This document shows, piece after piece, positions 43,720 through 50,618 of a DNA stretch of 50,684 nucleotides (its first letter is position 1; every line of letters starts with the position of its first letter). The stretch is taken from assembly GCA_902791935.1 (NCBI GenBank), contig CADAXQ010000009.1:1-50684 (forward strand), given 5' to 3'. A program made the position numbers and the translations under genes. A model generated the notes under the pieces. It made no database searches. It was not told the DNA's origin and worked only from the letters and a program-made list of their open reading frames with translations. The DNA comes from an uncultured Erysipelotrichaceae bacterium. GTDB taxonomy: Bacteria > Bacillota_I > Bacilli_A > RFN20 > CAG-826.

Positions 43720-45110
43720 TAAGAAAAAAGCAAAATACTATTATGAAGCGTACCTCACACAAACTGTTTCAGACTGGAAAAATATGGCAAAATACCATCT
43801 TTAATCTTGTCGTTTTATCGTTGGCCTCCTGTAGTTCGGCCCCTACACTCTCTAAGGTGCCTTTCGATCGCTATGAAGGGAAAGGCGTTTTCAGTCCCTA
43901 TACCTTTTCCCTTAACGACTCCAGTCTCAAGCCACCTCTTCCTTCTCTGCACAAGGAGGATGAGTCCAGTAATCTGAACTATCTCAATATCCTTGTCATC
44001 CCTGTTTCTTTCGATGGAGGAAACCTCTCGAAGGAGGAACTGGAATACTGCTACAACGGGCCGGTTGACTATGATCAATCCGTAACAGATATTTTCAAAA
44101 GCAATTCAAACGGAAAATGTCTGCTCCGTTTTGCTATCGCCGACACCGCAGTGGAAAAAAGACCCGATACATTCGATCCCTATGCCTTTCCCTCTGATTT
44201 CCTTCCTCGGTGGCTGGAAGAGAACGAAGTTCTTTATCCGATGGAGAAATTCGATTCCGATGATAGCGGAGGCTATGACTGCATCATCTTAGAGGACGTA
44301 TCAAAGACCCATTCCATCGATGTCAACGGTTTCTATCCGCCTAACATCGATAAGGTGGATGGGCTGATTCTGATTGATGATTCCTCCTCGGGCGTGATTG
44401 CCCATGAGATCGGCCATGCCTTAGGACTTCCGGACACCTATGAGTCCTTCGTCGAGGAAGGATACGGGAAAGTGCATCATCTTCCCTTAGGATCCGTCTT
44501 TGTGATGGACGGCGCTAAAACAGCTTTCACTGACTTTGAGAAATGGGTTCTCTCCTGGGAAGAGCCGAATTTCTTTGCGGAAAAGGAACTTACCTATACC
44601 CTTTCTGAGGATCATCCCTGTCTCTTTTATCCAGTTATCGGTAACACAGGCAATCCATACGGAGAATATCTTGTCTTCTCCTATTACGATTCAAGGAATC
44701 CCTTCATGCCCGGTTTTATTAATTATGGGGATGAAATCGGTGTTTATATCACCCATGTGGATGGAAGGCTATATGACAAAGAGAATCATTGTTTTGCTTC
44801 TTCTCCATCCAAGAATGTGAGCTGGGCCTTCACGAATCATCGGGAAGGAAAAATCGAAGGGCTTACTAACCATCCGCAGCAATCGATTCTCTATAACGAT
44901 GCCTCAGATTACGATTATATTGCCAAGAAGGAAAGCAGTGGGGAATGGCTTCTGACCACAGTCTCCCTGTTCAAGGACGGTGTGACCTTCAACCCGAATC
45001 GCGATTATCTTCTCTATGGCGAGGACAACAGCCATACCGAGCAATTCGGTTATTCCGTGGCTTTCTCCGAAGAAGACGACCACGGGATGAAAATCACCTT
45101 TACCGAATAG
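43716..45110 (+). CDS. Lipoprotein metalloprotease (M6/metzincin-like)
   Basis: About 464 aa from GTG 43716 (overlaps the previous TGA; AAGGAA 7 nt before), or 455 aa from ATG 43743. A signal peptide ends in LSLASC, so it is a secreted lipoprotein. The zinc site HEIGHALGLPDTYE (HExxHxxGxxD/H type) is at about residue 230, and an NILVIPVSFDGG opening strand is typical of M6 immune-inhibitor-A-like proteases. It probably cleaves proteins outside the cell. Third gene of the PadR operon. Confidence 0.8.
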   Translation: MIRKKQNTIMKRTSHKLFQTGKIWQNTIFNLVVLSLASCSSAPTLSKVPFDRYEGKGVFSPYTFSLNDSSLKPPLPSLHKEDESSNLNYLNILVIPVSFDGGNLSKEELEYCYNGPVDYDQSVTDIFKSNSNGKCLLRFAIADTAVEKRPDTFDPYAFPSDFLPRWLEENEVLYPMEKFDSDDSGGYDCIILEDVSKTHSIDVNGFYPPNIDKVDGLILIDDSSSGVIAHEIGHALGLPDTYESFVEEGYGKVHHLPLGSVFVMDGAKTAFTDFEKWVLSWEEPNFFAEKELTYTLSEDHPCLFYPVIGNTGNPYGEYLVFSYYDSRNPFMPGFINYGDEIGVYITHVDGRLYDKENHCFASSPSKNVSWAFTNHREGKIEGLTNHPQQSILYNDASDYDYIAKKESSGEWLLTTVSLFKDGVTFNPNRDYLLYGEDNSHTEQFGYSVAFSEEDDHGMKITFTE

Positions 45111-45601
45111 CGTTTTGATGGGGAAGATGGAGAGAATCATCGGACGGCATTTCCCGACGATCCTGTCTATCGGCTCTCCCCTTAAACCCCGATTTCGATG
45201 CGCGTTGAGCGGAAACCCGCTCTCCCTCCGGAAAGAGCTCAGAATCATTGACTCGGATAAATGTCTTTTCAGTTCTACCGATTCCGTCAGGTTTGATAGA
45301 GGAAGTATCAGAACACGGTTTTGCCCGGGACCCATTTTGGCGTCTTTGAATTACCTGTGTCCTGGATTCTATCGGGAATGATGATTTACTCTGTCAAATA
45401 GACAACGGAAAAAACATCGTCTGTCTTTTAGGCCTGATATCCTGCAAAGTCCAGGGAAAGAGCCCAGGGGAAATAGCCTTAGCGGTCGGAATTTATCCGA
45501 AAAGTGCGAACGAAATAATCGCGGACGAGCATGAAAAAGTGCCGATTTCATCGATATTTTATGCTTTTTCTCTGCACTCTCCTATTATAGAATAGCAGTG
45601 G
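45111..45601. other. Gene-free stretch before repeat C
   Basis: About 490 bp with no supported gene. The right end has motif relatives: GTGCGAACGAAA near 45505 and CGCGGACGA near 45520, resembling the TGCGGACGAA heptamer site. Confidence 0.4.
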
Positions 45602-45802
45602 GAGAGAAGACCGCTCAAACCCCGGTCCGCCACTCCCGTATGTGTCTTCGGTTTTCCCGAAAATTCGTTCGCAATCCGTCCGCATTTGGCGTTCCTAACG
45701 CTTCTTAAAGAAGGAAACACATTCCGTCCCGAAGGTAAGATTTCTCGATAGAATGGGCATTTCTTTCCTGAAAACAACTCTTGCTTCATCAGGCACTACT
45801 AG
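45602..45802 (+). repeat. 200-bp repeat C upstream of tRNA-Leu fragment
   Basis: Gap-free partner of 35178-35378, about 90% alike by eye. GTCCGC at 45625 and GTCCGCA at 45678. Runs directly into the partial tRNA at 45799. The two repeats bound a 10.4-kb block of cargo. Confidence 0.8.
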
Positions 45803-45857
45803 ACTTAGGATCACGTGGAGCGATCCGTGCAGGTTCAAGCCCTGCCTAGTCGCATCA
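45799..45857 (+). repeat. Partial tRNA-Leu copy C
   Basis: CTAGACTTAGGATCA through GGTTCAAGCCC to a degraded end GCATCA (no intact CCA). It has no 5' half. The most decayed of the three 3' fragments. Confidence 0.7.
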
Positions 45858-45868
45858 AAAGGAAAATC

Positions 45869-45906
45869 AGCCTCCGGTTCCTTGAAACGAGGAAGGAGGC
45901 TTTTCC
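45869..45906 (+). terminator. Hairpin after tRNA-Leu copy C
   Basis: AGCCTCC pairs with GGAGGCT, inner TTCC with GGAA, followed by TTTTCC; same position and design as the hairpins after the other copies. Confidence 0.65.
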
Positions 45907-45909
45907 TAT

Positions 45910-45927
45910 ATGGATCCCAGCTTCAAG
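45910..45927 (+). pseudogene. AP2-protein start, copy C (six codons left)
   Basis: ATGGATCCCAGCTTCAAG encodes MDPSFK, the conserved start of the AP2 family, at the same distance after the hairpin as in the other modules. Similarity stops there; the rest of the gene has been lost and the downstream frame is unrelated. Confidence 0.6.
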
Positions 45928-46027
45928 GCATGCTGGATTCATAAGACAGTAATGGTAAATCGTTCTTATGGGGAGTTCTGCCTCTTGCAGGGGCGATCGC
46001 TGTCATGCCCGACCAGATGTTCGTGTA

Positions 46028-46060
46028 GAACAAAAGGCAGCGGCTGTTCAAGCCACTGCC
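46028..46060 (-). terminator. Terminator of the PIN/RelB operon
   Basis: Minus strand: GGCAGTGGC (46060-46052) pairs with GCCGCTGCC (46044-46036), one G-U pair, loop of seven, followed by TTTTGTT. Confidence 0.7.
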
Positions 46061-46070
46061 TGCAAAGCCA

Positions 46071-46487
46071 TCAAGCCTGCTCGCCAATGAGAATCGATAG
46101 GAATTCCCTGGGGCTTACTATCTTCGGCGAGGACGGGAAGTGCTTGAGGTTCCCAGTGACAAGAAAGGATCCGTCCTCGCTAAGCGTTACCTCAAGGAAC
46201 GGTGCATCCTTGGGGTCGGGGAGCTCCGAGGCATCCATTTTGTCTGGCTCCACCTCAATGCCGTGCTCTTTTATGGCGCTCAGGACTGGGGCGATGTCCG
46301 CCTCCCCGAGCCTGAATTTGGCCCGATGCAGAACCTCTTCGTATTCCTCGAAGATTTCCCGGCTGTAGAGTACGGTGAAAGCCCCCATGTCCAAGAAGCG
46401 CATGATCTGCTTCACCGGAGACTCGGGGTCCTTCGAAAGGAACGATGACACGATGACGTTGGTGTCGATGATGGCAAGCACCGTCAT
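46071..46487 (-). CDS. PIN-domain toxin
   Basis: A 138-aa ribonuclease of the PIN-family toxin group. LAIIDTNVIVSSFLS (first Asp), IFEEYEEVL (Glu), DPKDAPFLEVTL (Asp) and VTGNLKHF; the last acidic position, usually GDxD, reads GNLK. Asn replaces that Asp, which may lower activity. The ATG overlaps the antitoxin stop by 4 nt. Intact in frame, unlike the toxin at 8760. Confidence 0.85.
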   Translation of the reverse strand: MTVLAIIDTNVIVSSFLSKDPESPVKQIMRFLDMGAFTVLYSREIFEEYEEVLHRAKFRLGEADIAPVLSAIKEHGIEVEPDKMDASELPDPKDAPFLEVTLSEDGSFLVTGNLKHFPSSPKIVSPREFLSILIGEQA

Positions 46488-46795
46488 TTTTCCTCTTTCT
46501 TCGCGGCCCTTTCCCTCCGGTATGAGTCGATTTCGGCGTTGATCTCGTCCAGGCTCATGTCTGCTGTCCCGTTGGCGATTGCCCGAATCCTCGCTCTCTC
46601 CAGGGCCCTCATCATCTCCGAATCGCCGCCATCTACCTTGGTGGTGGGCTTGAAGGGCATCCCGCCCTCCCGGATGAGCTGCCTTGCGAACATGTTGATG
46701 GCCGCCGAGGTAGTGATTCCCAAGGAATCGCAGACCCTGTCCATGTCCCTCTTCACGTCTTTGTCCATTCTGATTGTGAATGCTGTCTGCTCCAT
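46484..46795 (-). CDS. RelB/DinJ-type antitoxin
   Basis: 103 aa. A ribbon-helix-helix N-terminus (QTAFTIRMDKDVKRDMDRVC, then LGITTSAAINMFARQLIREG) like DinJ/RelB, and an acidic/basic C-terminal part that should wrap the toxin. AGGAGG precedes the ATG. Antitoxin-first operon with the PIN toxin. A RelB-type antitoxin with a PIN toxin is a mixed pairing. Confidence 0.85.
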   Translation of the reverse strand: MEQTAFTIRMDKDVKRDMDRVCDSLGITTSAAINMFARQLIREGGMPFKPTTKVDGGDSEMMRALERARIRAIANGTADMSLDEINAEIDSYRRERAAKKEEK

Positions 46796-47172
46796 ATCCT
46801 AGCCTCCTTATGTGACTATTATAGAACATGATTCATTGAATATCAAGACAGTATCATATGTATGTCTTTTAAGCTGCATTTTGCAATTTGCAATCTTATG
46901 CAAGAATTGAAGAAGGGAGCGTAGGCCGTTCCTAGATGACATGACCTTCGCTTCCCCTGCGTGCACTCCGTGCAGTTTGACACGCTTCTCCTAGGCTCTA
47001 AAGGAAAGGTGCGGACAGAAAATTAGAAAAAATGTCCGCAAATCAGAGTCAATCTAAGGGTATCGCCAGTCCAAGGCAGTCTTGGGACAACTTGGGAAAA
47101 TGCCGATTACGGGGGCAATTCTGACCAAAAAAGTCCCTTGAAAGAACAAGGGCGAAACGACCCCGCTCATGA
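46796..47172. promoter_or_regulatory. Spacer with inverted heptamer pair before tRNA copy D
   Basis: About 375 bp without a gene. TGCGGAC (47010-47016) and its reverse GTCCGCA (47034-47040) form an inverted pair 17 nt apart, about 135 bp upstream of the tRNA fragment. Antitoxin promoter elements should lie at the left end; I saw no clear boxes. Confidence 0.5.
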
Positions 47173-47225
47173 ATTAGGATCTATTGGGTAATTCCGTGCA
47201 TGTTCGATTCCTGTCGCCCGCACCA
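47173..47225 (+). repeat. Partial tRNA-Leu copy D
   Basis: From ATTAGGATCTATT through GTTCGATTCC to CGCCCGCACCA. It has no 5' half here, but its acceptor GCCCGC and anticodon-stem TCTAT match the orphan 5' half at 31406. One T-stem mismatch shows decay. Confidence 0.7.
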
Positions 47226-47238
47226 TCTGAATGTAACG

Positions 47239-47280
47239 GCCTCTGACGCTCCTAGGAATAGGATGTCGGAGGCTATTTTA
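47239..47280 (+). terminator. Hairpin after tRNA-Leu copy D
   Basis: GCCTCTGAC (47239-47247) with GTCGGAGGC (47265-47273), one G-U pair, followed by TATTTTA. About 30 nt before the AP2 gene. Confidence 0.65.
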
Positions 47281-47309
47281 AGCCCTCCGATACAAAGGAG
47301 GTCAAACAA

Positions 47310-47729
47310 ATGGATCCAAACTTCAAGCCCTACAGGATGGGCAAGCTGACGGTGCTGGAGAGATATCCCTGCGCGAAGAGAATAGGGCAGAAAGGCAGGA
47401 ACAACGTCTACTACCTATGCCGATGCGGCTGCGGAAAAGAAATCATCTTCAGTGGGGATGAGATAATCAAGCGCCCCTATTCCTGCGGACGCGAGAAGAA
47501 TCCGAAGGGCCGCATCGACTGTAAAGGCGCCAAAATGAACGCCAGAAACAGAAGCGGTGCCGCCGGGGTTTACTATGATTCCAAGAGGAAGAAGTGGAGG
47601 GCGGAGATAACTTTCAAACAAAGGAAACACTTCCTCGGCTACTTCGAGCCATTGGAGGAAGCAGTGAAAGCAAAAAAGGAAGCAGTGGACGAGTGTTACC
47701 GAGCCAAGGACAAGGAGGAGCAGCCATGA
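47310..47729 (+). CDS. AP2-domain DNA-binding protein, copy D (intact)
   Basis: 139 aa; the only undamaged member of the family in the window. MDPNFKPYRMGKLTVLERYP; cysteines in YLCRCGCGKEI and YSCGR (the final Cys of SCGC is replaced by Arg); AP2 domain GAAGVYYDSKRKKWRAEI with HFLGYFEPLEEAVKA; charged tail. Likely binds DNA, and the heptamers upstream are candidate sites. AP2-like folds also form the arm-binding domains of Tn916-type integrases, but no recombinase domain is present. AAGGAGG before the ATG. Confidence 0.82.
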   Translation: MDPNFKPYRMGKLTVLERYPCAKRIGQKGRNNVYYLCRCGCGKEIIFSGDEIIKRPYSCGREKNPKGRIDCKGAKMNARNRSGAAGVYYDSKRKKWRAEITFKQRKHFLGYFEPLEEAVKAKKEAVDECYRAKDKEEQP

Positions 47730-47758
47730 CCGCATGGAATCCTGGAGGCAACGCAAAG

Positions 47759-47910
47759 ATGAAATACGAGTACAAAGTCCTCAATGAAAGCAACCCTAGA
47801 ACCCTTGAGTCAAGCTCAACCAGCTTGGGAGCGAGGGATGGAGATTAGACAACGTAGTTTGGGACAATGACGAGTCGTTGCTCATCGCGGCCCTAATGCG
47901 CGAGATGTGA
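47759..47910 (+). pseudogene. DUF4177 protein, copy D (frameshifted)
   Basis: Starts MKYEYKVLNESNPRTLE, then a missing base near 47808-47813 breaks the frame. The next frame continues KLNQLGSEGWRLDNVVWDND and ALMREM to TGA 47908. Together these give a normal DUF4177 of about 50 aa. GGAGG before the ATG; same gene order as at 35504-36182. Confidence 0.75.
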
Positions 47911-48009
47911 GTCCCTTGGATCCGTCGAATTACTATATGAAAAAGCGCGGCGCATAGGCAGAGCCGGTCGGAATCCTCGTTTCCGACTCGAGCAAAAAAG
48001 ACACCAAAA

Positions 48010-48044
48010 TTGGGATCAATTTCCTTTTTTTTGATCCCAAAACA
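48010..48044. terminator. Terminator of the immunity-like gene
   Basis: Perfect 10-bp arms TTGGGATCAA (48010-48019) and TTGATCCCAA (48031-48040). On the minus strand a TTTT run follows. Another small hairpin (GTCGGAA/TTCCGAC) lies just left. Confidence 0.65.
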
Positions 48045-48063
48045 CCCTCTTTTTCGTCAGCGC

Positions 48064-48429
48064 TCAGCCCTTATTGGCGTAGCACGTCCTGGAGAGGAAC
48101 TTCAGGGCGTTCGGGCCGAAAGCCCGCCTTTTCAACTCCCCCAGCCTTTTCTCGTAGAAGGCTTTCTCGAAGATGCAGACGAAGATGACCTCCTCGCAAT
48201 CGTCGTCCCCAAGGGATGAGACCTCCTCGAGCCACGACCTGAATTCCTCGAGGAGCCTTTCGTCGTCCTCGTCGAGGGCTTTGTAAACAAGGGGCATCAG
48301 GTAGTCCTCCACCACGATTGTGGATCCGGGCTCCTCACCCTCCCAAAAATCTTTGACTTCCCGCTCGTAAATCGGCCTCACTTCCGGGATTTTGTCCAGA
48401 AGCAGCGCGTTGAACTCTTTATTTTCCAT
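48064..48429 (-). CDS. Probable immunity protein (DUF7674-like)
   Basis: 121 aa, acidic and helical: LLLDKIPEVRPIYEREVKDF, YLMPLVYKALDEDDERLLEE and CEEVIFVCIFEKAFYEKRLG. The pattern fits small immunity-type proteins (DUF7674 group) encoded after polymorphic toxins. Its ATG overlaps the end of the toxin tail gene, supporting that pairing. Confidence 0.6.
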   Translation of the reverse strand: MENKEFNALLLDKIPEVRPIYEREVKDFWEGEEPGSTIVVEDYLMPLVYKALDEDDERLLEEFRSWLEEVSSLGDDDCEEVIFVCIFEKAFYEKRLGELKRRAFGPNALKFLSRTCYANKG

Positions 48430-48757
48430 GCAGTTTCTCCCAAAGCGCGATGGCGTTTTCCAGTTTCCCAAGTTCGTTCTCCAGCAGCCCTTCGTCACCT
48501 TTTGCCGATCCGTTCTTCAGCGCCTTCCTGATTTCGGCAGCGCGGTCTTTTGCTTTTTTTGTAATGTTGTTTCCCGTCGGGCCTCGGCCCGTTGATGGCT
48601 TCATCGATCATCGCATCCGCCGTCCCTCCGTCCCCGATGGTGGCTACGGGGCGGTAAAGCTGGTTGATGATGCTTTTTCCTTTTTCTGTTTTGGCCTTGG
48701 CCAGAAGCTTCTTCCTCGTCGATTCGGCCTCCAGCTTGGCTTGCTCCTCAGCTTCCA
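48419..48757 (-). pseudogene. Polymorphic-toxin C-terminal module, truncated and frameshifted
   Basis: Reads SIINQLYRPVATIGDGGTAD then AMIDEAIN, shifts by one base near 48588-48595, and continues GRGPTGNNITKKAKDRAAEI to HGK-stop at 48419. The motif RPVATIGDGGTAD is found at the start of toxin tips in polymorphic toxin systems. The N-terminal delivery part is gone; the frame instead joins transposase-derived DNA at about 48757. Confidence 0.6.
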
Positions 48758-48850
48758 CAGCGATCAGGTTCCGGCTGATTCTGGGCAGTCTGCGGCTTTT
48801 TCCGTAAGTACCATGTTGTTTTCCGATACGGCGAAATAGATTTCGCCGAA
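48757..48850 (-). mobile_element. IS1595-like transposase fragment
   Basis: About 90 bp matching the central part of the transposase at 36348-37121 (minus strand: EIYFAVSEN in one frame, ISRNLIAVEA in another). It is the relic of an insertion that cut the toxin gene. Sequence to 48995 holds nothing else recognisable. Confidence 0.6.
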
Positions 48851-48995
48851 CCATACCGTACCATCAAGAACCAGACTGCTCTTGGAGAACCCTAAGAACG
48901 CACTAATGGTCATGGATTAATGCTTTCTTATGTTTTTTGGCCTTCCGATGATGTTGATGATAGCAATAAGAGTGGAGGTGTTTATCAAGGCCGGA

Positions 48996-50390
48996 CTACT
49001 TAAAATCTTGCAGTTCGCTGAGATCAACAGCGGGAGCAATCAAAGGTTTATTCTCTTGATGAATAAAGCCTAAGGAATATAAAGGAAGGGTGATGAAACC
49101 ATCACCGGAACCCACATTCGTATCTGCGATTTTGATAGCCTTGTGTTTACCATACTTCTTAGGATTGGCAAGAACATACTTCATGCTGGTTGCACGGCCA
49201 TTGGTTGATTTGCATTCGATGATGACAGGTTCCCCTTGAAGGGAGATGACAAAATCAAGTTCAGGAGAACCGCTTGGAGCACGGAAATAATAAAGTGGTA
49301 TCTGTGTGCTGTGTAAGGCGGAAGCCACCATATTTTCTGCAATGGCTCCTTTATAGGCGCTCAGATTTCCGGAAAGAATCTTTTCTGCCGTGTCTTGATC
49401 AAGCTGAGAAACAAGAAGCCCGGTGTCGGTGTAGAACACTTTATATTGGTTCGATATCTTTGCACCTTCAAGAGGAGATGTTAATTCTCTTAAGTTATAA
49501 GACTTCAAGGTAATTCCGACATCAATCAAATACTGAAGGCCTTCGTCTTTTTCGATGCTGTTACCAGGAATGTCGACGAGACTATATTTGAATTTCTTGT
49601 TTTCTTTTGAAAGCTGTTCTGGCAGAGAGTCCAGGCATCCTTCCGCACGGAGTTTCAGCGTCTCGTTGACTTTGTCGTTTCCATCAGAATCCTTATATCT
49701 TCCGAAATCCGCTTTGATGGAATCAAGGATTTTTTGCTGAATTCTTCTTGTAGCATTCAAGTCATGATTTTGAAAGAATGTATTTACGGCTTCGGGCATT
49801 CCTCCGACAATCAGGTACTGAAGGTACAAAGACCTCAAGCTTTCATGTACTGCGGGATTGATGAATTTTGCTTCTTTGAGGTGTTCCTCCACATGGTTCA
49901 GTACTTTTTCGGATATTCCGTTGTTGATCAGAAATTCTCGGAAGGTAAGAGGAAACATTTCAATGTGTTCTTCATATCCGACAGGGATACCCCGAACATA
50001 AGGCGCACGAAATCCTCTTACACCCAGAAAGCTTCCTGTAGCAATGACGTCGTATCGGCCATCCAAATCCCAGTATTTCAATGAGCTTCTGGCGTTTGGA
50101 CAATCTTGGATTTCATCAAGAATAAGAAGTGTTTTATGGTCGACAAATTCGGCCGACTTGTCATTTGCGGTGATGCCAAGTACCATGTTATCCACATCGA
50201 AGTCACCATCAAAGGCTGCATGGACTTTCTTATTTGAACGGAGATCAACATAGACGACGTGCTCATAAAGTTTGCCGAATTCTCGGACAATGTAAGTCTT
50301 ACCTATCTGCCTAAGGCCACGGATAATCAGAGGATGATGTTTCCTGGTTTTCCAGGCTGTTAAATCTTTCATCACGGAACGGTAAAGCAT
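48996..50390 (-). CDS. AAA_14/DUF4143 ATPase
   Basis: 464 aa, complete. P-loop IIRGLRQIGKTYIVREF (about 22-38), Walker B LLILDEIQDCPNA, sensor ATGSFLGV, then FPLTFREFLINNG, GGMPEAVN and a DUF4143 domain with a nuclease-like end (ELDFVISLQGEPVIIECKS, the D...ExK arrangement). Role unknown; relatives are common in mobile regions. The start ATG 50390 has AAGGAG ten bases upstream. Promoter and three periodic repeats lie upstream. Confidence 0.88.
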   Translation of the reverse strand: MLYRSVMKDLTAWKTRKHHPLIIRGLRQIGKTYIVREFGKLYEHVVYVDLRSNKKVHAAFDGDFDVDNMVLGITANDKSAEFVDHKTLLILDEIQDCPNARSSLKYWDLDGRYDVIATGSFLGVRGFRAPYVRGIPVGYEEHIEMFPLTFREFLINNGISEKVLNHVEEHLKEAKFINPAVHESLRSLYLQYLIVGGMPEAVNTFFQNHDLNATRRIQQKILDSIKADFGRYKDSDGNDKVNETLKLRAEGCLDSLPEQLSKENKKFKYSLVDIPGNSIEKDEGLQYLIDVGITLKSYNLRELTSPLEGAKISNQYKVFYTDTGLLVSQLDQDTAEKILSGNLSAYKGAIAENMVASALHSTQIPLYYFRAPSGSPELDFVISLQGEPVIIECKSTNGRATSMKYVLANPKKYGKHKAIKIADTNVGSGDGFITLPLYSLGFIHQENKPLIAPAVDLSELQDFK

Positions 50391-50400
50391 ATCAGAATAT

Positions 50401-50515
50401 CTCCTTATATTAAGGAGATTATACTATTGTGTGTACATTTTTAAAATGATAAACGACTGAATTAGTACGAATTTAAAATGATAAATTACATATCTTGTAC
50501 ATTTTTCGAATCATT
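50401..50515 (-). promoter_or_regulatory. Promoter and 32-bp-periodic repeats of the DUF4143 gene
   Basis: Minus strand -10 TATAAT (50423-50418). Three related repeats begin GTAC at 50433, 50465 and 50497 (GTACATTTTTAAAATGAT, GTACGAATTTAAAATGAT and GTACATTTTTCGAATCAT), exactly 32 bp apart, the first covering the -35 region. A small palindrome CTCCTTA/TAAGGAG (50401-50417) lies next to the ribosome site. Confidence 0.6.
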
Positions 50516-50545
50516 CAAAAGTAAAAACTGGACTGGTAACGAGAC

Positions 50546-50618
50546 TTGCAAGAAAGTTTGTGTTTTTGATTCCACGTCCGCCTTTGAGAGTTGCAAGAAA
50601 GTTTGTGTTTTTGATTCC
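50546..50618. repeat. Two 28-bp direct repeats, 45-bp period
   Basis: TTGCAAGAAAGTTTGTG then TTTTTGATTCC occurs at 50546-50573 and again at 50591-50618, with similar flanks (CGTCCGCC and CGCCCACC). Read on the minus strand they could encode a repeated GGRGIKNTNFLA, but there is no gene boundary in view. The window ends soon after. Confidence 0.65.

Noticed and set aside
45115..45381. Plus-strand frame after the metalloprotease
   Set aside because: Arg/Leu/Ser-rich random composition; no ribosome site or homology.
45910..46368. 152-codon frame starting with MDPSFK
   Set aside because: Only the first six codons belong to the AP2 family; the rest is antisense to the PIN toxin.
50401..50417. 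Hairpin hiding the ribosome site of the DUF4143 gene
   Set aside because: With TATAAT at 50423-50418 the RNA should start near 50411, so the CTCCTTA arm would not be transcribed.
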